From contig JBLDXI010000018.1 in the NCBI GenBank assembly GCA_047495785.1, positions 558,001 through 622,000 on the forward strand: a stretch of DNA of 64,000 nt. The letters are read 5' to 3'. Shown piece after piece: positions 10,404 through 22,400 of the stretch. The position numbers and the translations under genes are program-made. A model generated the notes under the pieces. It was given only the letters and a program-made list of their open reading frames with translations. It ran no database searches and was not told where the DNA came from. Positions within the stretch are counted from its first letter, which is position 1; the number at the start of each line of letters is the position of its first letter. Source of the stretch: Lepidodermella squamata. Taxonomy: Eukaryota; Gastrotricha.

Positions 10404-13400
10404 GTGAGGTTTAATGCTCAAACAAAGAAAAATAACTTTTTTTTGAGCATCAAGTTATTTATATTCAATACAGCTAGGAGACTCTACATCAGATCAATCG
10501 TCTTGTTTGAGAGCGGTAGGTTTTCCAGATGTACCTACCTATATAAGTATTTGATATATTATATATTTTCTGAAAAGACCGCGCGATTGTGCTACAAATT
10601 CGCCACTTACACTACAACGTGCCGGCCTGGTATTCCTGGATGCGGCAAAACAACCGAAATCATGGTTAGAAATTTAGAAATTTATTCCTGCAAATTGTTT
10701 AAATCACGTTTTTTTTCAAAACTGATTCAGAATGAGCAATATGAACTATGCCAGATAGTTCATCTTGCTCAGGGACGATCGCGAGAACACTTTTGGTTGT
10801 CGAGAAAATGTGTTTTAAAAAGCGATATAGGAAGGAATGAGATATTTATGCTAAAACTATAGAGAAAAAAATGACCAGAGTAAGCACTCAAGCTAACATG
10901 TTGACCTGCCGAAAATTATGTCATAGGCTCGTATAAACGGGCAAACATGTTTGCCAAACATGGACCTCAAACATTGTTTGCCAAACAACGGCTTCAAACA
11001 TTGTTTGCTCAAACATTGCATTTACACGTTCAAACTTTTGGTTCAAACATTGTTGGGACCAACACGACTTTCAAACATGTTTGTCCGTCTAAATGCACGT
11101 GTTTGAAAGAAAATGTTTGAGAGGCGTGTTGAAAACGCCTTCAAACAAAATCACTCGGCGAGGCGATTTTGTTTGACAAACATGCAAACATTTGGCGCTG
11201 TGGCGGCTGCGGAGTTGCCAGCCGGGACGACATGTGCGCAACTTTTCATGCGCTTTTTCATAAAATAGATAGCATCTGATCACATTGATTCTTAAATCGC
11301 TCGGGTCATGTGGCAAGGAAAAAAATCAAATCAAAGCGGTCGAAAATGTAAAAGCATTCTACCCGTATTGGTAATTTTTCTCCTAATTTGCATAAATTAA
11401 ACAAATCGGCTTATTAATTTGCATAAATTATGCCATTTTCTTGATGATTTGCATACATTTTGCTAGCTTTCTTGCAAACATTGTTTGAGCGTGTAAATGA
11501 AAGTTTGACAAACAAATGTTTGAAGCCTCAAGAAGTGACCTTTCACCTTTTCCAATGTTTGACAAACAAGTTTGATCGTGTAAATGCGTTTCAAACATTT
11601 TTATCAAACATCCATGTTTGAAGTCAATGTTTGACAAAATGTTTGCCCGTTTATACGAGCCTTATGAGTTCGAGTCTTAGTTGACAGCACGTGCGCCACA
11701 CACACACACACACACGGCGTAGCTGGAAATAGACTGTAGTTGGGCTTTTCTTTCAATGATATAACATGCCAATTATTCCGCTTGGTGACATTTCGAAAAT
11801 TCCTGGGAAATCAGTAAAAAATCATCCAAGTTCGCTACAAGTATCGAATTGTGGACCACGATGTGGGCTACCTGGGCCATTAAAAAACTGCTTCAATTTC
11901 GACTTAATAGATCACGATATTTTATATTTTATTTGTGATAGCGAAACCATTTTTTGGTTGTAATGAAACCAATTGACATTTCTTTAAGAATTTCGAAAAA
12001 ATAACCAGCGTTACCCTCGTGATTTCCTCTGTCTCTATCCATCAACCAAACCCTTGGGAAATCGAAACCGTCGGGGAAGTAGTAAATAAAGAATCGAATA
12101 TTTTGTTCACTTTTCCAAGCGCTGATCAATCAGCAGAGTAAATCGAGTGCGTCATACAACAAATATCGAATATTATTTTTGATTTAGGTATTTATATTTC
12201 TTGAGGACAGATAATAATTTAGGCCTGATATAGGGCTAAGTATGGTGGACTCTGGCTTAAAAGCCTGAATGACGGTAAAATGCGACTAGGCCTGTACGGG
12301 AAAACCGAAACAGATCTAAAATTCAGCTCGCTATTGCAATCGCTATTTTGGAAAAATACTTGACTAATAATCCGCAGCAGATTTTTTATTCTCTTCCTAT
12401 CATCTCCTAGCCAAGAATTACCGTGCAAATTTTGTTTCCATAATTGAATCCAGAACTGCTCGATCAATACTTTAATCCGCAGCAAATTTCTTTATTTTCT
12501 TCCTATAGCATCTCTAATTTTTCTCCAAATCTAAGAATTCATACTTATTCTGAAAGATGAGAATTTGGGCTGTCAAACAAGCCCCAATTTAGTATGGGGT
12601 GGGGTCATCTCACTTTTGGCATTTCGGCTGTGTCTTTTTTCATCTTGCCAAACATCTTTGGCAAGATGAAAAAGAAGTTGGCATTACAAAAAAGATGTTG
12701 GCAAGATGAAAAAAGATTTTTCGTATTTTTAACGCGAGAAAATGCTGGTTAGATGAAAAAAGATGGAAATTCTCGGTTAGATAGAAAAAGATTTTGGCAA
12801 GATGAAAAAAGATTAACCCGGCATTTCGAGATTTTATTTTACAACCACACGCCTCGCGGTGCTCTAGGCGCGAAAACTTGATAACTTCAAGGGTACAATA
12901 AAATGACCAAAAATGGCCAAAAATGAAAGTTTTATTTTCGTCCACCAGAACATAGAGGTCAACAACATTTATACCCTTGCGGGTTTTGGGGACAGCGCCG
13001 GGCGATCAGCTCGAGTCCGCGACGGCTCAGTTGCAAACAGCCTGTTTTTTCCAAAAATTCATAATTCCCTAGAGTTCAATAAAATAAAATTCCATAGATA
13101 AAAAATTCGTGTGAAAGTAAACAGCGTGTATATAATATAAAAGTTATAAACAAGAGGTCATTGTTGAAGTTCAGTGTTTAGTGTTTTTTTTCGATTGTTT
13201 TGATGTCGGTTATTCAATGATCAACCAATCTTTCGTGTCAAATCGGAGGCGGTAGTCGTGCTCTGGCAGCTGTCTGGGCAGCGTTTTTCCAGTTCTGTCG
13301 CGATTTTGTCTGTTCGATAGCTGAGTTAAATGAGCGATGTGTTCGATTTGGCAATATCGAGTTCTGCGGCAAGAGTTTGCTCGCCGTGGCGTTGGGCAGC

Positions 13401-16400
13401 GGTCTCAATGCAGTGACGCCGGCGAAGGCGATCACATCGATAGGGTGCGTGTATTGGGGCAGGTTCAGTAGGGCCCCAAGGGCATAGGCTTGAAGGTCCA
13501 CAAGGCGACTCAAGGCTGAAGGGCTCATGTAGTACCAGGCCGGGGCACCATACAGCAACCCTGGTTATATTAGAGTCTGGTAAAACAAAACACAAACTCC
13601 TTTTGGCAAGTTTTTTGCTCGGCAAAGGCCATGCAGAGATTTCCTTCTTTGAGCCATCAAAGCCATCTTTGATGAGATTTGATGAGATTTCTCATCATCA
13701 TCTCACTATTGGTGAAACTTGAAGAGGGATCGTTTGCCAAAATTAAAGATAGCCCGCTGGCATCGTGATTACCTTCTTCTTATCAAACCTAGCCTGTGAT
13801 GTCCATGATTGAATAAGTAATTAATAAGTTGCTACGGCCACAAGTGCTGTTAATTTGCCCTTATTTTTACAGGTTGGCGGTCCTTATAATGGAGCGTATC
13901 CATTTAAAGCAAATCTAGCGGCGTGCGCTACAGACTACAACACTTTTCCGGTGAGTATTATGGCTACAACGGCCGCATTTATTTATAATTAAGAATAAAC
14001 ATTTGTTGTTCCCAGAATCGGAAATTCAACGCTTGCGTTGATGCTGCTCAGAAGTTGGTCACGTGTGTGCCGAAGGACTTTTCGTGTCCTAGTGGGGTAC
14101 TAAATGCTTTGACGTCTTCTTTTAACTTTTTGAACTATCAACTCGCTGTATGTATAGACAAAATCTACGGAATACCCGAGTTTGGACGCTTGCATTCGCA
14201 CTTCTAGCAGTGAGTTTTCAGTTATACTATACGACTTGGCTAGAATTGCTCTTCACCTTGGCAAAAATAGAGCCCGTAAATTGATATTACAACAGAGCGT
14301 GTATTTATTTCGGTATTTTCCAAGTTCTAAGATGATGCCAAATATTAAGATTTTCCGAACTATGATGATGCGTATATTTTGAAGGCGAAGCAGCTTCTTC
14401 GATCATGCCGCACATTCGCTGTTTCAACGCTGTCACGCGTGACTTCACTGGCTGCAAGTTGAACAGCAGTGGCTGCGGCGCCAATGAAACCAGCGAATTT
14501 TCGACTGGCGTCTACCGAAACAAAGCAAACTGCTTGTCATGGGTAGGATCTAATCTGAGAAATTCTATCACTGAGTTGCTAAAATACTGTTGTGTTAAGT
14601 ATGCTGTCCAATGCGATACGCCAAACGGCAAGAAGTGCTACAACATTTGCCCGGCTGGTTCAACTGCGGTGAGCTATTGGTTTTGAGCCGAGGTTGTTCA
14701 TTTACATTTTCATTAAATTAGGGCACCATCTATGCGAATTCAACTAAATTTTCTGATAACCACGCAGCCTGCATGAACGCTTTGAAACCTGGTATGTGCT
14801 TAACCCTAACGCTATTCACGAAATCACGAATACAGCAGTGAAGCACTGCGATTAGTAGATATGGAATGCGCAAAATCTCTAGAAAACACTGAGCAATTTA
14901 AGAGCGGTGAACATTAGAAGGCCAAATTCTATCGAGATGCTAATTTTAGTAGTTTTTCTGCTAATAATATTGATCTTGCTACATACACCGACGATTTTTC
15001 GAATGACCGATAAAAATCGCAACGGTGTTAAACTCAGATCGCATTTTTGTGCTTTAACAGCTATTTGCAACCTTGCGTGTCAAAACAATGGTACATGCGG
15101 TGCATCGGCGACCAAGTGTGTCTGTCGGGCCGGTTTCGTCGGCGATCTTTGCGAAAAAGGTTTTAAATTAGTGTCTCTTGTTCATTCGTCACAATAAATC
15201 TCAATGAATACTTGAAGCCAAGTATTTCATGAAATCGGGCAAGTTTGCGGAAGCGGCTGAGGGCTGCCGCAGAGGGGGCGGGCGGCTAGCGCAACCGAAG
15301 GCAACAGAGGAGCTAGCAGCTGCGAAGATTGTTGCCGATGGCGCATCGTGCTTCGTCGGGCTGACGGCCAAGTTTCGCTACGTCTTCGACAACTCGATAA
15401 TTACCGGGCTGCCGGTGGTGTATCCATACTGGTACCTAAACGTGCCCGAAGGAGCTGGCGACTGTAAGTCAATCGTTGAAAATGAAGTTGAAAACAAGTG
15501 TTCTACGCAATTGCCGAACACAGGTGTTTATATCGCTGCGACTGGTACTACCCGTTCTCAGCCGTTCGAAATGCGTTCATGCACTGATACACTTAGCCAC
15601 ATTGTGTGCCAATATCCAGCTACGGTACGTCAATTATTTTATGTTGAAAAATTGATCATGTATGATGATAAAATGCGCCCTGTAACATTCGGTCTGTTCG
15701 GCCTGTTCTCAGCCTATTCTCGGCTTATAATAGAAAATGTACTACGGCTCTCTCCGCGCTCTATCACGTGATCAAGTGAGTGCCGGAGCGACGTTGCGCA
15801 ACTGAGCTGCATAACTCTCAGCTGAGAAACTTGGAGCTATTATGCCGTTTAGGCCGATACGTTCCACATTGCGTACATGTTTTAGCAGATGAAAAAGAAC
15901 AGAGAGACACCGAATTAAAGAAAATATATTTTTAATCAGCGTGGTATTCTTTTCGACTATATTTGTAGTCATAGAGATAAGATTAACCTGATTAATCTGA
16001 TTAATCTGATCTCTATGTTTGCAGTCCAAATTCTTTTTGAAAAAATGCATCGCGCAATTCGACGAATCAATTACATTTTAATTATGGGTATATTTGCAGT
16101 GACGGTCAGCATCAGCTTTGCTATCGAAAGCATTTGTCGCACCGAGAAATCGGGCCGCGCGTATTTCCTTAGTGAGTCCTACTTTAGTCAAACTCATATG
16201 CACTCCGATAATCCTCCTGGTCCGGGTTCTTCCTCTAGGTGCAAGCCACCCGAACCCGGGGGCAGCCAGGTATAGATTTTGTTTATTAGACCTTTTTCAT
16301 CGTAATCACGTGACCTAACAATGTGTCCTAAATATCTTAAGCGTTCTTTTTCGGCTCAATTCCGGGCCCATATTAGTTCCGTCCAGTCGGAGAGTAAAAG

Positions 16401-19400
16401 TGGACTTGGCGTTACGCCAAGTCGAAAATTTTTGAAATTTCAAGGCCGCGTACGGTAAAGTCAAAGGGCAAGTTTTGATTATTTATGCGGTTTTGATACC
16501 AAAAGATAGTTCAGAAAATTCTCTATCGAATAGATATGGATTTCTCGCGGGAAAATGAGCAGAAAAAATTTACCGCAAATCCTAACTTTTGCGGAGCGAG
16601 TGCGCGCGCTCTCAACTAGCGCGCGTAATTTAGATTGCGCGTAAAACTTTTCCCCATTCATATTTGCGAGGAATGGTCCACCGCCCTTATTACTCCGATT
16701 TATAAAAATAAGGGTGAAAAATCCAAGTGTCAAAATTATCGAGGCATCAGTCTGCTTTCTGTTGTAAACTTTATGCTGTTATCCTCGAAAGAAAACTAAG
16801 GTCTTTGATTGGATCGAAAATCTCCAAATTACAATTCGGATTTCAGCCTCTTAAAGGCACCCGTGATTGCATTTTTGTTCTTAGACAAATAATTGAAAAA
16901 ATTATTTTCTTTCTCAAAGAACTTCATCTTGTCTTCATTGACCTCGAAAAAGCCTATGATCTGGTTGATAGGGAAAAGGTTTGGACAGCCTTGGAAAACA
17001 TGGGTGTCGAAACTAGCCTTATTGACGCGATTAAGAGTCTATATAAAGCAAATAAAGTTGCGGTAAAAGTGGATTCTGAGGTCTCCGATTTGTTCTATGT
17101 AACTAGGGGTCTAAGGCAAGGCTGCCCGCTGTCCCCTCTGCTTTTCATTGCTACTTTTAACAAAATTTGCGAAAAATTATACGACACAAAATTTGGTTTC
17201 CCTATGAACAACGGTGATTATCTAAATTTATTAGCTTTCGCCGATGATGGAACTCTTCTAGGCATGAACCATGACGAAATTAAGCGCCTTCTAGAAATTT
17301 TTGACAAGGCATGCGAAGAATTAGGATTGAAAATTAACGTGGCAAAAACTCAATACATGATCATTTCCAGGGACGATGCTGCAGTAAGAAGTTATGAACT
17401 AGAGCTGCGCGGATCGAAACTGGAAAAGGTTTCCAAATTCAAATACTTAGGTAGCATTATAACCAGCGACGGTCGCATTGACGAAGAATTAAATTATAGA
17501 ATTTCAAAGGCTGGCAGCGTATTTGGTGCGATGAATAAATTCACGTGCAGTAGGAATCATGTGTCATCACAAACCAAATTGAAAGTACTCACTTGCGTCA
17601 TCGTACCCACCATCATCTACGCCTGCGAATCCTGGAATATTTCTTTATGCCAGGAAAATAGGTTGAATGTTTTAGAATATCGTTGGCTACGAGCGATTTT
17701 AGGTATACACGTGATGGATAGGGGGAACACAGTGGCGCAGTGGATCGAGCGCCCCCTCATCATCATGAAGGTCGTGCGTTCGAGTCCAGCTGCCCACAGA
17801 GCAACACGAAAAAGTGTTGCGACCTTGAGCAAGTCGCTTCGCCCCAGCTCCCGGACCTGGACATGCAAAGCCTGTGTGTGCGCATGATTCCCTGTGTGTC
17901 TGTGTTAGGCAGTAAAATGCCCACTCCTTCAAAACGGGAAACCGTTGGAGACGTTTAGTCGTAAGGAGAATAAATAAAGCCATTATTATTATTATTATTA
18001 CGTGATGGATTATATTCCTAACATTGACATTAGATTGGCATTGTGCGGAGGTCTGATCGAAGTCAGCCGCATCATTGAAAAACAGCGTTTAAGATATCTA
18101 GGACACATCATTAGATCTCGTGATTACGATGAGGACGGCCTTCTGAACTTGATTTATACGTGGACACCTCCGTTCGGGTGGTTCGCACCGAGAGGCAGAC
18201 CTCGAACTAGGGGGATAAACGGCATAAACAGAAGTCTACACAAGGTTGGCATTGGTAAGGAAGTTCGCCGGAAGAAAAGACAACCCAAAAATCAGAAAGG
18301 CAAAAAGCCAGCTAAAAACAAAAAATCCGGCGAAAAAGAAAATAAATTTGAAATTAAAATTATTCCTGATCTGCAATTGACTGAATTACTATCTTTTGAT
18401 AAAATCGAATGGCGCAACATTGTTGACTCAATGAATGATTATGAATTTTTTGGAAAAAGTAGAATCTTCAACTGTGGGTGTGGGTGATTTCCATCTTTCG
18501 CCTGCCTTCGCCCTCCTCAAAACCGTTTTTACGGTATAGATGCTTATAATCGACAGGAGAACTAAATAAAACCATTATTATTATGATTATTATTATATTT
18601 TCGAGCGAGAACCCCATATTCAATCGATAGAGAATTGTCCGAATTATTTTTTAGGATAAAAACCGACGCGATATTTGAAAGTAACCCTTCAACATCTTCG
18701 CGCGCGGTTTTGAATTTGTCAAAAATAATTCAACTGATGCGCATGAGCCAAGTCCTGATTTTTAACAAATTCAAAACCGCGCGCGAAGATGTTGAAGGGT
18801 TACTTTCAAATATCGCGTCGGTTTTTATCCTAAAAAATAATTCGGACAATTCTCTATCGATTGAATATGGGGTTCTCGCTCGAAAATATTAATGGGAAAA
18901 AGCGCGCGGCCAAAATATTGTTTAAAATTTCGACTTGGCGTTTTGCGTCCACTTTTCCACTTTTACCCTCCAATTGCGCAACCGACGCTTGGGGGCCGGA
19001 CGGAACTAATATGGGCCCGGAATTGAGCTGTTTTTCGACTATGCGACTCACTTCAATGAGCCCTCCGCATAGAGCCAGCCTAATATTTAGAGTAGTCCAT
19101 TAGATGGACATATACTGTTGATCGAAGCCAACGATACGCTATTGTATTCAGCCTATTTTCTTGGACTATCGAGATTTTCCAGGATTCACAGGCGTAAATG
19201 ATGGTAGGTATTATTACGCTTCTCTATCCGTCGGCCTCTCCGCATCGGTTGAACCATCGGCACAGCCCTTCGGGTCGTCGAGACGAAGCCCCAAACCACG
19301 GCAAAGTATCAGCAATGGGGGTTTCCTTATTCTAAGTACTAGTTTTCTGTTTCCTGCGCAATTCCTTAGTCAGTCCTACTGTAATCAAACTTCTATGTAC

Positions 19401-22400
19401 TCCGTGGATCCATCTGCATAGTTGGGGGTCGTAACAACAAACAAAATTGGAGAAATATTAGATAAACACAGTTGGTTAATACACTTGATCAGGCCAGTTA
19501 AATAAGGGGTCATTGTAAAGAAGGCGGTATAAACAAGCAATTCGGAAGGACAGATTGGCGGACGTGATAACATAACGTGCACTATAACGAATAGTGGACT
19601 GACTGTATTTATACGAGAATGTTAACTGCACCAGCACGAGACGGCCTATCCCGGTGGGCAGCAACACGATAACCGTCAAGCATAGCATTAAGCGATGCCT
19701 GGTTTCTTGAGAATTTGTGTCATTCACCGGATTTCGGGCAACAGCTCTCGCGCCGGTAATGCAGCATAAGATTATTGACGCAATTTTGCATGAATTGCAC
19801 ACTCGTTCAATTTTAATTGGGATCATGCTGCTTGTGCAGGGTGCAGGCCTGAAGCATCGTAGCGTGGTTGACTAGACCCCGATGTGGCATTACTCGTTAG
19901 GATGTAACACGCCAGCATTTTCCATCATTGAATCACGAATCACCGAATCGACGAGAGCAATAAACGCGCGCGAAATGTCCCGCTGCGCTCTGGCTCCAAC
20001 CTTGCGCGCTGGAGCTATAACGCCCGACCAGTTGAATTCGCAAGAGTGGCGTTCAATTTTAGAATTGGCATGTATTGTGTAGATAGCGTCGTTATTCGTT
20101 ACTAGTTGTTAGCATTTCGCTTTGAACTTGTTCGTCGGTTGCCACGCGACGTTGACGTTAATCCGAGTGTCGTCTCTTGCAAGGATGACCTGCTTGGGGC
20201 ACGTGGTTGCTGTACGTCGTGTACGTCTTTTCTTTCGTTTTAGTAGTCAGGGTCTTATGATGGAAGTAGCTGTGGTAGTGCAGAAACTCGCCGTACGAGT
20301 CGCCAGAGAACTGCCCAGCAGACACGCCAGCTCGTCAATTTCGAGAGGCTTTCGTGGGAAATCTTAAAAATGTCATCGAATCGCTTGGTTTTGTTTGAAA
20401 TGACTCTAGTTGTTAGGGCAAATACAGCAAACATGCTTCCATCCCTGGCAGCAGCAGAATTCAAGATCGCAGCCTGGCATCATACATGTTCGTTTATTAT
20501 TCGAGCTTTATTCGATATTAATCGTGATGGGTGACCTGAATATCCGCACCGGCAATCTGAATAAGTTATATGAACCCCTGATGACCGGAATACCAGAATA
20601 AACCGGAATAAATCCTAATTCCGACTTCTTCCAAAGCTCCGTGCCAAAACGAAATTCTAAAGACGTTGAACAACCTAAATCATCTAATTCATATAGAAAA
20701 TATTTCTTTGACAAATTGGACGAAATGGGTCTTCATATTGTGAATGGCACCTCTGATGAATACGGAGAGTTTACCCACAAAAAACTCGGTAACAATCACC
20801 CTCAGGCATTCACCGTTGTAGGCTACGCTTTAGCAACCGAATCACTAGCGAATAATATAGCTGATTTCGAAGTGATAGTGAACGGAGGAATTTCGCATAG
20901 CCGATAGCCTTAACGATGAGTAGGGAATTTAAAATAGTTGAAAACTCTGAAATGGTTGATGAACAGGCGCATTTCAGAATAAACACAACTTATTTTGCCT
21001 CGCTATGGGAACAGTTTGAGTTATCGCTAAGTAAAGAAAAGGAGTGACTCCTTAGAGAATAAAGATATCACCTCGACTCCAGCGGTCCCTAACTAAGACC
21101 TTGCTGATCGCCGCAATTTTTCGGACTCTAATTTGAAATGGCAGTGATGTGCTAATGATAGGTACAGTTCTGAGTGACAACGGTGCTGAAATATTGTGTT
21201 AACATTTAAAATATATTTGAAATTAACAAAAATTAACTTCCCGAAATATTGTTAAGCGAGATTTTTTGATAAACAATCGTTTGAACTCTGCAGCGCAAAT
21301 TGCGGTTATTCCGGCAAGACAATGACGTCAACGCCGCGAAGGCGTTTTGCGAAGCCAAGGGAATGATCATGCTTAGCCTTAAGAAATACTCTGAATACCG
21401 CCGAGTCATAGTCCTAATGTATGACAAATACGTGGAGAACATGACGGTGTGGGCTGGATTTAGGCGCGATCCAACGGCGCCGTACTACACTTGGCTGAAC
21501 ACGGAGCCGTACGGCAGTAACGAAGCACTGCCGGATGGAATCGACGGACCGAAAATCTTTAACGGTTCTAGTACATGTAAGTTGCTTGTTGCAAGAAACT
21601 GTGCCTCAAGGAATATCATTTTTGCAGGCGGCGCAATGGCACCGGATGGCTCGCTCTACGCCGTATCTTGCGCGACTTATGTGTCAGCTCTGTGTGAGCG
21701 TCCTTCGGGTGAGTTTTCTTCATGCTCACATCTTTATCTTTACTACTTGGGATGAACATTCTACATCCTTATGCAGTGGTTCTCAAGTAATTTCCCCACA
21801 GATGCACCAGTGTGCACGAAAGTTCTAATAATTCTAAAATTAAAAACTTCAGCCTCAGGGAATATTCTATCGCTAAACACAGAGAAATGAAATCCCCTCC
21901 GATCTGAGACCGCCAATGACATTCACATAATGAGATTATTAAATACGATGGAATTCAGGCTTGCTAATGATGATTTCGGTGTAAGAATTTCCGATTCCAC
22001 CACGGCCTGCATCATATATCTCACACATGGTACATTAAATTAGCTTTTTTTGTTATTTCATCATGACGTGGAAATTATTTAAATGAATTGGCGAAGACAG
22101 ACAAGTTTTTCGACATCACTTTGTAAATGTTTGAAAATATGGCGATATAAACTTTTATTTGCGCCAATAATGTCAAAGGCAGTTTTGAAAAGCACATGCT
22201 CGTTCTCAAACTTGAGTCGTAGAAATTACCTAACGGCTGATTTTGTGAGGACAAGTTCAGGTGGATCGAGGTAGAATTCGCGATTTACTAGTTCATTCCT
22301 GGCAGAGGTTGGAATTTGACAAATTTGTTTCACGAACTGGGTGTAAAATGAGGAAACTTTATTCTTTTTTGTCTGGCCCCAGAGGCCACTGGCATAAGTG

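Larger units (their letters stand above)
10665..13872 (+). other. Lectin gene intron 2 (3.2 kb), repeat-filled
   Basis: Phase 0 intron with donor GTTAGA and acceptor TTATTTTTACAG. It holds a foldback element (10926-11661), a CA repeat (11697-11715), a diverged direct duplication (about 12367-12540), a hairpin-repeat cluster (12634-12816) and a minus-strand LINE fragment (13238-13570). Nothing recognisable lies in 11720-12360 or 13570-13860. Confidence 0.7.
16354..19028. mobile_element. Inverted-repeat element with nested LINE
   Basis: A perfect 31-bp inverted repeat (16354-16384, GCTCAATTCCGGGCCCATAT..., against 18998-19028) continues imperfectly inward for about 60 bp (GAGTAAAAGTGGA, CGCCAAGTCGAAA). 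The segment AATTCTCTATCGA...ATATGG(A/G)(T/G)TTCTCGC occurs near both ends in the same orientation. Between them lie the RTE-like LINE and the 132-bp hairpin. The simplest reading is a non-autonomous DNA element into which the LINE inserted; no transposase is visible. Confidence 0.6.
15625..21293 (+). other. Lectin gene intron 10 (5.7 kb), transposon nest
   Basis: Phase 0 intron between CTLD1 and CTLD2, donor GTACGT, acceptor TTTGAACTCTGCAG. It contains a 31-bp-ended inverted-repeat element (16354-19028) around an RTE-like LINE, which itself carries a SINE, a 132-bp hairpin, a minus-strand LINE scrap (16155-16265), possibly another near 19330-19430, and an endonuclease-domain remnant (20505-20905). 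In 15630-16150, 19450-20450 and 20910-21290 I recognise nothing apart from a small hairpin at 15971-16018 with ends CATAGAGAT. Confidence 0.7.

Noticed and set aside
10404-10862. Continuation of the first lectin exon as a 207-codon single-exon gene
   Set aside because: The exon has a clear donor (CAG/GTGAGG). The downstream part is AT-rich, contains the next exon in frame after an AG, and otherwise has no domain features.
15625-15771. Read-through of CTLD1 to a stop at 15771 as the end of a short lectin gene
   Set aside because: The domain is complete at 15624, followed by a good donor (GTACGT), and CTLD2 starts in the matching phase. A short alternative form ending here cannot be excluded.
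17617-17983. Minus-strand open frames over the SINE
   Set aside because: They overlap the reverse transcriptase frame and the SINE, whose structure and target duplications fully account for the sequence.
19440-20450. Open frames that might be a gene or retroelement gag
   Set aside because: Frames are short, broken on both strands, and show no recognisable motif.
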